DNA of 64,000 nucleotides from Gammaproteobacteria bacterium. GTDB lineage: Bacteria > Pseudomonadota > Gammaproteobacteria > Burkholderiales > Burkholderiaceae_B. The stretch is taken from assembly GCA_030832095.1 (NCBI GenBank), contig JAURJT010000013.1:1-64000 (forward strand), written 5' to 3'. Each line of letters opens with the position of its first letter. Within the stretch, counting starts at the first letter, position 1. The notes under the pieces are model-generated. The model did no database searches. It saw only the letters and a list, made by a program, of their open reading frames with translations, and had not been told where the DNA came from. Positions 8,985-16,768 of this stretch are shown here, one piece after another. The translations under genes and the position numbers were made by a program.

Positions 8985-10001
8985 ATGAAACAAACATTGC
9001 TTGGCAGTATCTTGATTGCTTGTGTGTTGCAGGGCCTGACTCCCGCTGCTGCCCAAACCAACGAATACGGTAGCCCTGAGTTAATCAAGGCAGCCACCAA
9101 AGAGGGTAAGTTGGTGCTGTACACCACGATGGATAAAGAAAACACCATGCGTGCGATTGGGTTATTTAATAAGCGTTTTCCTGGGATCGATGTTCAGGTA
9201 TTGCGCATGCCAGGTGGGCAGTTGGTCACGCGTGTGCAGGCCGAGATGGCTGCCGGCAAATTAGCTGCTGACATTGTGTCTTTTTCTGATCAAGCTCAAG
9301 TTGACAGTGTGCAGACCGCTCTTGCCGATTACGCCCCACCTAACGCAAGCGGTTTTCCGGCACCTAATGCGGCTAAGAAGGCCTGGCCGTTAACCATGGC
9401 GGCTTGGTGTATTGGTTACAACACCGAGCTTGTGAAGAACCCACCAAAATCCTGGGCGGAGCTCACTGACGCGCAGTACAAGGGCAAGTTAGGCGAGGTC
9501 ACCATTTTGACGGGTGGCACGGGCTGGGTCCGTTCGATGTTTGAACGCGAGACGCTAGGCGAGGGTTACTGGGCAGCTTTGGCGGCAAACAAACCAAAGA
9601 TATTTCCAAGCGGCGTGCCGTTAAGTGACGCCCTACTGCGAGGTGAGGTTTCTGTGGCTGCGATTATTACGAATCAGATCTTGCCGCGCACCAAAGAAGG
9701 TGCCCCAATTACGTGTAATTTTGCAAAAGAAGGTATCCCTGTCATTGAACTGCCGATCAGTCTGGTGAAAAACGCCAAGGCGCCAAATGCCGCAACCTTG
9801 TTTATGAACTGGTCACTTTCAAAAGAAGGGCAGTCTATTGTGGTCAATGATTGGAAAATGTTTTCGGCACTGAGTGGCACGCCGTCACCTGAGGGTTTTG
9901 ATCCCTCAGTGCATAAAATCTGGCGTGCAGACCCCGTTAAAACGGCGGCGAATCGCGAGACCTGGACCAAAGAGTGGACGCAGTTATTTAACTGGCGCTA
10001 A
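8985..10001 (+). CDS. ABC transporter extracellular solute-binding protein (FbpA/AfuA-like fold)
   Basis: A 338-residue periplasmic protein with a signal peptide (cleavage after AAAQ near residue 24). The sequence has the class seen in ferric and phosphonate binding proteins (LVLYTTMDKENTMRAI, later PLTMAAWCIGYNTELV and TILTGGTGW). A GGAG site precedes the ATG at 8985. The adjacent tyrosine pair that binds Fe3+ in FbpA-type proteins is not seen, so iron is doubtful and an organic or phosphonate ligand is as likely. It is first in an SBP-permease-ATPase operon. Confidence 0.85.
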   Translation: MKQTLLGSILIACVLQGLTPAAAQTNEYGSPELIKAATKEGKLVLYTTMDKENTMRAIGLFNKRFPGIDVQVLRMPGGQLVTRVQAEMAAGKLAADIVSFSDQAQVDSVQTALADYAPPNASGFPAPNAAKKAWPLTMAAWCIGYNTELVKNPPKSWAELTDAQYKGKLGEVTILTGGTGWVRSMFERETLGEGYWAALAANKPKIFPSGVPLSDALLRGEVSVAAIITNQILPRTKEGAPITCNFAKEGIPVIELPISLVKNAKAPNAATLFMNWSLSKEGQSIVVNDWKMFSALSGTPSPEGFDPSVHKIWRADPVKTAANRETWTKEWTQLFNWR

Positions 10002-10009
10002 GTTTTCGC

Positions 10010-11767
10010 ATGCAGACCCAAGCCGCTGAACCGGTTGCATCCGGTCGCCTTGCTCAGACTGCCTTTGCGCTATTGGGCAATTGGTTCTGGTCGGGCTTAC
10101 TGCTGATCATTCTCGCCTTGCTGGTGATCTATCCAATGATCATGCTGGTGGTGGGCGCGCTCACCGACATGGATCCGATCACAGAGGGGATTGATGTTTC
10201 GCGCTTTGCGCTACATCACTTTTCTGCTGCTTTAACCAATCCCAATGCTTCTGCCGCGCTGGTCAATTCGTTGATTGCGTGTGGGGGCGGTGCGCTCGTG
10301 GCTGTTGTGGTTGGCCTGACGTTCTCTTGGATGGTGGTGCGCACCAACATGCCAGGGCGCAAGCTGATCGCTGCACTGTCTTACATCCCGTTGTTTGTCC
10401 CGCCGATGGTAGGTGCCATCGCTTGGTCTTTGTTAGGATCACCGACAACAGGTCTGCTCAATACATTTTTTAAATGGCTTAACGTCGACGTTCGAATCAA
10501 TATCTACTCGATGGGTGGGTTGATTGCGGTGTTTGGTATGTATTACGCGCCCTATGTGTATATGTTCACGGCCTCGGCGCTACGCAACATGGATCCCACG
10601 CTCGAAGAGGCCTCTGAAATTAGTGGTGCGAGTGCTTTTTATACACAGTTGCATGTGACGTTCCCGTTGATTTTGCCTGCCATCCTCTCAAGCATGTTGC
10701 TGTCCTTTGTTGTGATGTTGGGCATTTACGGGATCCCGTCGGTGCTGGGCTCTCAATCTGGCATCATGTTGCTCAGTACTTATTTGTTTCAACTGACGTC
10801 TTGGAGTCCACCTCTTTATAACGCAGCTGCAGCGGTCTCGATCTTGATGATTATTGTTGCCGCCGTGTTGGTATTGATCCAGCAAAAAGTATTGTCTAAG
10901 CGTAGCTACATCACGATCAGTGGCAAAGGTTTCCGCCCGCGCGAATTAAATCTTGGTCATTGGAAATGGTTGCTGCTTGTCCTGGCGCTAATCTACCTGT
11001 TAGTGGTCGTGGTCTTGCCGATCGGGGCGCTTGCTATCGCAGCGACTCGAAAATTCATGTTTGTCCCAACCATGGCAAGTCTGTTTGAGCTGAAGCAATA
11101 CTCATGGGGGCATTTTCAAACAGTACTTGCTGATCAGCAAACCATTCAATCGGTCTGGAACACTCTGGTCATTGGCTGTGCCACAGCACTCGTGGGCGGC
11201 GTTCTGGCCTTTGCGATTGGGTACACGGTGCAGCGCAAAGATGCGCCAGCCGCACGCGTGATTGATTTGATTTCAACCTTACCGGCCGCTGTGCCAGGTT
11301 TGATTGTCGGGGTTGCGTACCTGTGGGCCTGGATCGGACTGCCGATTGGCCTGTATGGCACGATCTGGATTTTGGTGTTTGCGTTTGTGGGTCGCTTTAT
11401 CCCCGATACCGTCAAAGTGCTGTCGACTTCACTCGCACAAATTCATCCTGAATTAAAAGAAGCTGCCTGGATCTCTGGCAAGGGGCCGTTGCGGACGATC
11501 ATGACCATTATCCTGCCGTTGGCCAAGCCCGGTGTCGCAGCGGCGATGACGCTTTTGTTTGTGCTGGCAATTCGAGAGCTCGGTTCTTCACTTTTTTTGT
11601 ATACGACCGACACCATGATGATGGCGATCGCGCTCTTGAATTTGTATGAAAGCGGCACCTTGGGTACTGCTGCGGCCTTTGGTTTAGCGCAGGTGGTGTT
11701 ACTTGGGTTATTGATTGGTCTTGCCAATCGGTTGTCGGGTGGGTCAACAAATTCGAGTGTTGGATGA
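10010..11767 (+). CDS. ABC transporter permease, fused two-domain (FbpB-like)
   Basis: A 585-residue membrane protein with two BinTDI permease domains in tandem (about residues 60-290 and 370-575), as in FbpB/AfuB permeases, so one chain forms the whole channel. Both halves show the EAA loop that docks the ATPase: LEEASEISGAS near 197 and LKEAAWISGKG near 485. The start lies 8 bp after the SBP stop. It is the partner of the SBP and of the ATPase at 11889. Confidence 0.92.
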   Translation: MQTQAAEPVASGRLAQTAFALLGNWFWSGLLLIILALLVIYPMIMLVVGALTDMDPITEGIDVSRFALHHFSAALTNPNASAALVNSLIACGGGALVAVVVGLTFSWMVVRTNMPGRKLIAALSYIPLFVPPMVGAIAWSLLGSPTTGLLNTFFKWLNVDVRINIYSMGGLIAVFGMYYAPYVYMFTASALRNMDPTLEEASEISGASAFYTQLHVTFPLILPAILSSMLLSFVVMLGIYGIPSVLGSQSGIMLLSTYLFQLTSWSPPLYNAAAAVSILMIIVAAVLVLIQQKVLSKRSYITISGKGFRPRELNLGHWKWLLLVLALIYLLVVVVLPIGALAIAATRKFMFVPTMASLFELKQYSWGHFQTVLADQQTIQSVWNTLVIGCATALVGGVLAFAIGYTVQRKDAPAARVIDLISTLPAAVPGLIVGVAYLWAWIGLPIGLYGTIWILVFAFVGRFIPDTVKVLSTSLAQIHPELKEAAWISGKGPLRTIMTIILPLAKPGVAAAMTLLFVLAIRELGSSLFLYTTDTMMMAIALLNLYESGTLGTAAAFGLAQVVLLGLLIGLANRLSGGSTNSSVG

Positions 11768-11812
11768 AAGCGATGAGATTCAGGCCGCTGAGGCGTGTGT
11801 TGGCGCTCGCGA

Positions 11813-11851
11813 ATGGCGGTCACACTCGGTGGTTTGTTAGAGAGCAGATGA
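11813..11851 (+). CDS. 12-codon ORF, first of two tandem leader ORFs
   Basis: ATG at 11813 opens 12 codons (MAVTLGGLLESR) ending in TGA at 11849-11851. The stop overlaps the next ATG as TGATG. The first four residues equal the start of the downstream ATPase (MAVTL). It belongs to a 38-bp tandem repeat unit. Translation is not shown; the upstream ribosome-binding site is poor. It could equally be a silent duplication of the ATPase initiation region. Confidence 0.35.
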   Translation: MAVTLGGLLESR

Positions 11852-11889
11852 TGGCGGGTACGTTCGATGATTTGTTGGAGATTAGATGA
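11851..11889 (+). CDS. 12-codon ORF, second of two tandem leader ORFs
   Basis: ATG at 11851 opens 12 codons (MAGTFDDLLEIR) ending in TGA at 11887-11889, which overlaps the ATPase ATG at 11889 as TGATG. It matches the first mini-ORF at seven of twelve residues (MA-T---LLE-R pattern). A GGAG at 11877-11880 inside it serves as the ATPase ribosome-binding site, so a ribosome ending here could restart on the ATPase. This is inference only. Confidence 0.35.
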   Translation: MAGTFDDLLEIR

Positions 11890-12971
11890 TGGCGGTCACA
11901 CTTGATGTGCAATGCTTGGTGAAAGAATTCTCGTCTGGGCGCCCGGCGGTGGATCAAGTGAGCTTTCAAATCCCAACCGGTGAAATCACGGTGCTGTTAG
12001 GACCCTCGGGGTGTGGCAAGACAACAACGTTGCGTTGTGTGGCGGGCTTAGAGCATCCGACGGCAGGTCAAATTTTGATCGATGGTCAGGTCGTATCAGC
12101 GCCGTTACAAGGGATTTCTGTCGCGCCCAGACATCGCGAAGTCGGGATGGTTTTTCAGTCTTATGCGGTGTGGCCCCACATGACAGTGAAACAAAATGTC
12201 GCCTATCCCTTGAAACACCGTGGCATTGAACGACAAGTGGTTGATCAGAAAGTTAAAGACGCACTTGAGCTAGTTGATTTGCTGGAATATGCCGATCGAC
12301 CTGCAACGTCTTTATCAGGTGGGCAGATGCAGCGCGTGGCGTTGGCGCGCAGTTTGAGTTATCAACCAAAAATATTATTACTTGACGAGCCGCTGTCTAA
12401 TTTAGATGCGAAGTTACGCCTGCGTTTGCGCGCTGATTTGCGTCGCATTATCAAGCAGGCGGGTTTGACTGCGCTCTACGTCACGCACGATCAGTCTGAG
12501 GCCGTGGTGCTTGGTGATCAAATCGGTGTGATGAATCAAGGCAAGCTCTTGCAGATGGGGGCGCCACAACAGATTTATAACCAGCCGTCTGACTTGTTTG
12601 TTGCTAGCTTCACGGGGGCCTCAAACGCCTTACACGGAACTGTAGTTAACCACGATGGTGTCGATCATGTTGTCGAGTTGGCACAAGGCGCAAAGGTGCG
12701 GGCCCGATGTTTGAGTGCGGTGAGCCCGGGGCAAGCGGTCGTGATTGCCGTGCGTCCAGAAAATATTGTTTTAACTGCCGGGGTGGCGCAAGGCTCGTTG
12801 CCCGTTCGCGTTCGTCAATTACAGTTTTTAGGTGTTCAGACCAATTACGAAATTGAAGTGTTTGGTCAAACGCTTGAGGTGACCGAGTTGGGTACCTTGC
12901 CGCGCTTTGAAGCAGGGGCTGCAGTCTTTATGACGCTACCCCCTGAACAGTGCTGGGGTTACCCCGCCTGA
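11889..12971 (+). CDS. ABC transporter ATP-binding protein (FbpC-like, with TOBE domain)
   Basis: About 360 residues. Walker A GPSGCGKTT is near 39-47, the signature LSGGQMQR near 138, Walker B ILLLDEPLSNLD near 158, and the H-loop VTHDQSEA near 195. A C-terminal TOBE-type regulatory domain (about 240-360) follows. It powers the permease at 10010. Two ATGs are adjacent (11886 and 11889); I prefer 11889 because it sits 8 nt after GGAG and overlaps the mini-ORF stop. The last codons lie in a 26-bp tandem repeat that fills the following spacer. Confidence 0.9.
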   Translation: MAVTLDVQCLVKEFSSGRPAVDQVSFQIPTGEITVLLGPSGCGKTTTLRCVAGLEHPTAGQILIDGQVVSAPLQGISVAPRHREVGMVFQSYAVWPHMTVKQNVAYPLKHRGIERQVVDQKVKDALELVDLLEYADRPATSLSGGQMQRVALARSLSYQPKILLLDEPLSNLDAKLRLRLRADLRRIIKQAGLTALYVTHDQSEAVVLGDQIGVMNQGKLLQMGAPQQIYNQPSDLFVASFTGASNALHGTVVNHDGVDHVVELAQGAKVRARCLSAVSPGQAVVIAVRPENIVLTAGVAQGSLPVRVRQLQFLGVQTNYEIEVFGQTLEVTELGTLPRFEAGAAVFMTLPPEQCWGYPA

Positions 12972-13029
12972 GTTGGCGCTTGAATTGCCCAGCCTAAGCT
13001 AGCGCTGGGGTGACCCCGTCTAAGTTGAC
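12952..13029. repeat. Three degenerate 26-bp tandem repeats filling a convergent spacer
   Basis: Units 12952-12977, 12978-13003 and 13004-13029. Units 1 and 3 agree at 22 of 26 positions, and unit 2 at 16-18 of 26 with either. Units 1 and 3 each contain an 11-nt palindrome, GGGGTNACCCC. Unit 1 encodes the last codons and stop of the ATPase; unit 3 ends exactly where the stop codon of the convergent reductase begins (13030). The palindromes could act as a two-way terminator, though no T tract follows. Confidence 0.7.
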
Positions 13030-13944
13030 TTACTTGCTTTTGTCTTGCTCAACGACCAGGTGGGTGTGGGCAAGTTTGAGCAGGGGGCAGGCAACACCCT
13101 TGGTGACGCCGCGTTGGATCATTTGCCCAAGAATATGCTCGTGCTCGGTCATATTGCCCTGCGTCAGATCCCTGAGCATGGATGCCGCAAAGCTTGACTT
13201 CACGTTAGTGAGCATCTCAAGCGAGCGTTTTTGCGCGCTGTCCTTGGTTGGAAAACCATTTGCTGCCGCAATGGCACAGCTCTCGGCATAGAAGTTGGTA
13301 GTGCTTTCGATGCCCCAAGGTGCGGCTGAAATTTTGCCGACGTGGCCGCGGCAAAGGGTTGTCATGCCTGCCAGGCTTGCCAGAAACACCCACTTATCCC
13401 ACAACGATTGCTCGATATTGTCGCTGTACAAACGATCGAAGCCGGCGTTTTCGCACAAGGCATAGAAGTCTCTTGCAATTTGCTCATGTGCAGTCGAGCG
13501 GTGACCGACTGTTAGCATGTGCAGGTCTGTGAGTTGCTTGACTGCACCTGTTGATGAAATGGTCGCGGCAATTTGAGCGACGCCGCCCATGACGCGGTCT
13601 TTGCCAAACTTGGCATCGAGCTGTTGGATGTGATCCAGGCCATTTAAGAAGGGTAAAAATACACCTTTGGCGCTTGCGCCTTCAAGCGAGGCGAGGGCAT
13701 CTTCAAAATCAAACGACTTTGGTGCCAGCACAATCAAATCATATTCGGGCTTGAGTTGGTCGCGAGTAATGGCTTTAGGTTGTACGGTAAACGTCTCTTT
13801 TGGTGTTTCAATCACCAGACCCTCGGCCTGGATCTTTGCATGACGCTTGTCGCGCAGCAGATAGGTGACATCAGCGCCGGCCTGAATCAGTCGTGCCCCA
13901 AAATAACCGCCTACGCCACCTGCGCCCAAAATTAGAATTTTCAC
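13030..13944 (-). CDS. Ketopantoate reductase-like (PanE/ApbA family) dehydrogenase
   Basis: A 304-residue protein. The N-terminal NADPH site is GAGGVGGYFG (residues 7-16), and the C-terminal ApbA domain carries the catalytic lysine in LWDKWVFLA. The family reduces 2-dehydropantoate to pantoate in CoA biosynthesis, but many Burkholderiales encode several paralogues of unknown substrate, often next to transporters. A lone gene between an ABC operon and a Bug receptor is more likely one of these paralogues than the housekeeping PanE. Confidence 0.83.
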   Translation of the reverse strand: MKILILGAGGVGGYFGARLIQAGADVTYLLRDKRHAKIQAEGLVIETPKETFTVQPKAITRDQLKPEYDLIVLAPKSFDFEDALASLEGASAKGVFLPFLNGLDHIQQLDAKFGKDRVMGGVAQIAATISSTGAVKQLTDLHMLTVGHRSTAHEQIARDFYALCENAGFDRLYSDNIEQSLWDKWVFLASLAGMTTLCRGHVGKISAAPWGIESTTNFYAESCAIAAANGFPTKDSAQKRSLEMLTNVKSSFAASMLRDLTQGNMTEHEHILGQMIQRGVTKGVACPLLKLAHTHLVVEQDKSK

Positions 13945-14041
13945 TTGCTATCTTCCTGAGTGTTTAGTTGTATGGTTGGTTTATGATCAGCGAATACCTG
14001 AAGCACATCATTACATAAAAAATACAATTCTGGAGGCTGAT

Positions 14042-15025
14042 TTGCGTAAGCTGCTCAAAACCTTGGGTTTTCTGTGTTCGGTTGGTTTTTTATTCACTTT
14101 TGGCATTCCTGTCGGCGCTCAAGAGTCTTACCCGAGTCGCCCCGTGAGCGTGGTGGTGCCGTTTCCGCCTGGTGGCGTGGCCGACATTGTGGCGCGCCCG
14201 GTTGCGCGCGCGATGGGTCAGTTTTTGAACCAATCGTTGGTGATTGAGAATAAAGCTGGCGCGGGCGGTGGCATTGGTATGGCACAGGTGGCCCGTGCTG
14301 AACCCAATGGCTATCAAGTGTTATTTGCGTTGTCATCCTTCGTGGTGATCCCAGAAGCTGACAAAGTGCTCAACCGCGCGCCAATGTATCAGTTGAGTCA
14401 ACTCAAGGCGATCGCGCGCTTTGCCGCTGATCCGACGGTATTGGTCGTTCGGGCCGATAGCCCCTGGAAAACCTACGCTGACTTTATCGCTTACGTCAAA
14501 GCCAATCCAGCGAAAGTGTCTTTTGGCTCTTCGGGCAACTATGGCTCAATGCATATTCCTATTGAACAGCTAAAGGTTGCAACCGATACCAATATGTTGC
14601 ATGTCCCCTATACCGGCGCGGGCCCCGCTGTGGCGGCGCTCTTAGGGGGGCAGATCGAAGTGTTATCGACGGGGCCCGCCAGTGTTGTGCAGCATATCCA
14701 AGGGGGCAAATTACGTGCGTTAGCCCATTGGGGTGCTGGGGCACTTGCCGCCTTACCAGCCGTGCCGAGCCTGACCTCGCTTGGCGTGCCGATTGTGTAT
14801 GCGCAGTGGGCAGGGCTGTTTGTGCCAGCTGACGTCCCCGAGCCAATCGTACAAAAGCTGCGTGACGCTGCACGTTTTGCTGCCAATGATGCGGCGACTC
14901 AACAAGCCTTGGTCGCTGCCGGTACCGTGATGCAATACCAAGACGCTAGCGAATTTACCGCCTACGTTCAGTCTGATGCAGCGGCGATGAAAGCGCTTGT
15001 GCAAAAAATTGGCAAACTCGAGTGA
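14042..15025 (+). CDS. Bug/TctC-type periplasmic receptor (TTG start)
   Basis: Start chosen at TTG 14042, because a strong GGAGG lies at 14032-14036 and it gives a clean signal peptide (MRKLLKTLGFLCSVGFLF..., cleavage after GAQ near 27). The 327-residue chain has the Bug signature PSRPVSVVVPFPPGG, then [14 protein letters not shown] and YTGAGPAVAALLGGQIE motifs. The two beta-strand-loop regions bind the carboxylate head group. No TctA/TctB membrane subunits are in the window, so it is an orphan receptor. Confidence 0.9.
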   Translation: MRKLLKTLGFLCSVGFLFTFGIPVGAQESYPSRPVSVVVPFPPGGVADIVARPVARAMGQFLNQSLVIENKAGAGGGIGMAQVARAEPNGYQVLFALSSFVVIPEADKVLNRAPMYQLSQLKAIARFAADPTVLVVRADSPWKTYADFIAYVKANPAKVSFGSSGNYGSMHIPIEQLKVATDTNMLHVPYTGAGPAVAALLGGQIEVLSTGPASVVQHIQGGKLRALAHWGAGALAALPAVPSLTSLGVPIVYAQWAGLFVPADVPEPIVQKLRDAARFAANDAATQQALVAAGTVMQYQDASEFTAYVQSDAAAMKALVQKIGKLE

Positions 15026-15036
15026 GTTGACCCGTA

Positions 15037-15735
15037 TTAAAACTCAAAGCCACCCTGTCGGCGCACTTGCTCAGACTGAGCGCCGGTAAGCCACGCTGCA
15101 AGCGTTTGCGCCAAAACAGGTTGCGTGGTTTGGGTGCAGACGCCCAGTGTGTAGTCGGTTGATAGCTCAAATGCTTTGGGCAGGTTCGCGATCAATACGA
15201 CGCCATCGGTGTAATTGATTTCAGTAGCCTGTGTGCAGCCGATGAGATTGGGCTCATTACAGATTGCCATTTCTTTCATGGCCGTTGCGCCATTCGCAAA
15301 TTCGCGTAGTTTGTTTTTAACGTCTTGTTCAAGGCCTAGCTCAGTTAAGACTCGCATGAAGTGAATCCCTGCGGTCGATTTTTTGGTATCGGGGCAATAG
15401 ATGGCTGTTGCCTGACGAAACGCCAGGGCTAAGGTCTCAGGTGAATCGACCTGCGGTGCTGGTTCGCCTTGCTTGATTGCGATCCCAGTTTGCACTTTGC
15501 CCAAGGATTGCGCGCTGCCGGCACGTACATGGCCGGAAGTCATTAATTGTTCGATGATCGCTCGGGTCAGAATCACAACATCGCAGGGGGCGCCGTTGAG
15601 TAACGCATCGCGCATTTCACCTACCGCGCTAAACCTACCTTCGATGGCGCAGCGATTGTCTGTTTCAAAGGCGTCTTGAATGCCTTTGACGGCTGAGGCG
15701 GCGGCGCCGCCGCTGAGTATTTTTAAAATCAACAT
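15037..15735 (-). CDS. ModA-like substrate-binding domain protein without signal peptide
   Basis: A 232-residue type-2 periplasmic-binding fold resembling molybdate-binding ModA: opening LKILSGGAAASAVKGI, then GAPCDVVILTRAII, and later a KEMAICNEP stretch. It begins directly with the mature fold and has no hydrophobic leader, so it should stay in the cytosol unless the start is wrong. It is the last gene of a minus-strand operon (AMP ligase, Bug, this gene). The ligand is unknown; a metabolite-sensing or enzymatic role is possible. Molybdate transport is unlikely, as no ModBC is near. Confidence 0.72.
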   Translation of the reverse strand: MLILKILSGGAAASAVKGIQDAFETDNRCAIEGRFSAVGEMRDALLNGAPCDVVILTRAIIEQLMTSGHVRAGSAQSLGKVQTGIAIKQGEPAPQVDSPETLALAFRQATAIYCPDTKKSTAGIHFMRVLTELGLEQDVKNKLREFANGATAMKEMAICNEPNLIGCTQATEINYTDGVVLIANLPKAFELSTDYTLGVCTQTTQPVLAQTLAAWLTGAQSEQVRRQGGFEF

Positions 15736-15757
15736 GATGTTTCTCTCAAGTTTTTAG

Positions 15758-16765
15758 TTACTCAGCCTTTGCACCAGACAGCTTCACAATTTTGGCCCAC
15801 TTGATCACATCGCGTTCAAGATAGATTTGAAACTCGAGCGGCGACATGCTGAGCGGCATTGCACCTTTTTCGGCCCATTGTTTTTTGATCTCTGGTCGGG
15901 TCACAATGGACGTCACCGCAGAATTTAACTGATTAATAATTGCAACAGGCGTGCCCTTTGGCGCCATCAAGCCCAGCCAAATCGTGGTCGCGTAACCCGC
16001 CACTCCCGCTTCAGACATCGTTGGAACATTAGGCAAAATGTCAGAGCGCAGGGTGCCAGTGGTTGCAAGGCCGCGAACTGTTCCGGCGCGTGCGTAATCT
16101 GTCATTGTTGTGACAGCATCAAACATGAAATCCACTTGCCCGCCCAAGAGATCAGTACGGGCACCTGAGCTCCCTTTATAGGGTACGTGAGTGATCTCAA
16201 TGCCGGCCATCGCTTTGAACAGTTCACCGGCCATGTGATAAGGGGTACCAGTACCCGACGAGGCATAATTGAGTTTGCCTGGTTGAGCCTTGGCTAACGC
16301 GATGAGCTCAGCAAGATTTTTTGCGGCAACACGCGGATGTACGACCAAGAGTAAATCTGAATAATTAATAGGTGCAATCCCAACAAAATCTTTTAAGAGA
16401 GAGTAAGGCTTTTTGGCCACTAGCGATTCGTTCACTGTTTGTGCATTGGACATCATTAGTAGCGTATAGCCATCTGCCGCGGCTTTAGCGACAAAGTCAG
16501 TGCCAATAATCGAGCCGGCCCCTGGTTTGTTTTCAACAATAAAGTTTTGTCCGAGCGCAGTCTGTAATTGTTGCCCCATAAAACGCGCGTAGTTGTCGGC
16601 TGGGCCACCGGCTGCGAAAGGGACAATGATTTTTACTGGGCGGGAGGGGTAGTCTTGTGCTTGCGTTTGTGCAAACGCCTGCTGCCCAATCGAGGTAAAG
16701 CTCAGCAGCGCAAGTAGTAACGCCCGACTGTGCTTGCTAGTTTTCATCAAAAAAGTATTCAGCAT
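15758..16765 (-). CDS. Bug/TctC-type periplasmic receptor
   Basis: A 335-residue secreted receptor; signal peptide ends QAFAQ near residue 33. Motifs are YPSRPVKIIVPFAAGGPADN, VVENKPGAG-type (here IVENKPGAGS) and HVPYKGSSGARTDLLGGQVD. It starts 3 bp after the stop of the AMP-dependent ligase, so receptor and ligase are one transcription unit. That fits uptake and CoA activation of one acid. No TctAB partner is nearby. Confidence 0.92.
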   Translation of the reverse strand: MLNTFLMKTSKHSRALLLALLSFTSIGQQAFAQTQAQDYPSRPVKIIVPFAAGGPADNYARFMGQQLQTALGQNFIVENKPGAGSIIGTDFVAKAAADGYTLLMMSNAQTVNESLVAKKPYSLLKDFVGIAPINYSDLLLVVHPRVAAKNLAELIALAKAQPGKLNYASSGTGTPYHMAGELFKAMAGIEITHVPYKGSSGARTDLLGGQVDFMFDAVTTMTDYARAGTVRGLATTGTLRSDILPNVPTMSEAGVAGYATTIWLGLMAPKGTPVAIINQLNSAVTSIVTRPEIKKQWAEKGAMPLSMSPLEFQIYLERDVIKWAKIVKLSGAKAE

Positions 16766-16768
16766 GAT

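Larger units (their letters stand above)
11813..11902 (+). repeat. 38-bp tandem repeat ending at the ATPase start codon
   Basis: Units at 11813-11850 and 11851-11888 agree at 29 of 38 positions by eye. A third partial copy begins at 11889 with the ATPase start codon; 11813-11826 and 11889-11902 are identical over 14 bp. Each unit carries a purine-rich stretch followed by ATGATGGCGG, so the initiation region of the ATPase is present three times at an exact 38-bp period. Confidence 0.8.

Noticed and set aside
8985..12971. Iron(III) uptake system FbpABC
   Set aside because: The operon layout fits, but the ferric tyrosine pair is not visible and no Fur box was seen, so only an FbpABC-like transporter is called.
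13030..13944. Housekeeping panE of pantothenate synthesis
   Set aside because: Family match is good, but context is transport genes and such paralogues are common in this order.
15037..15735. Molybdate-binding protein ModA of a ModABC transporter
   Set aside because: No signal peptide and no modB or modC nearby; context is a carboxylic acid operon.
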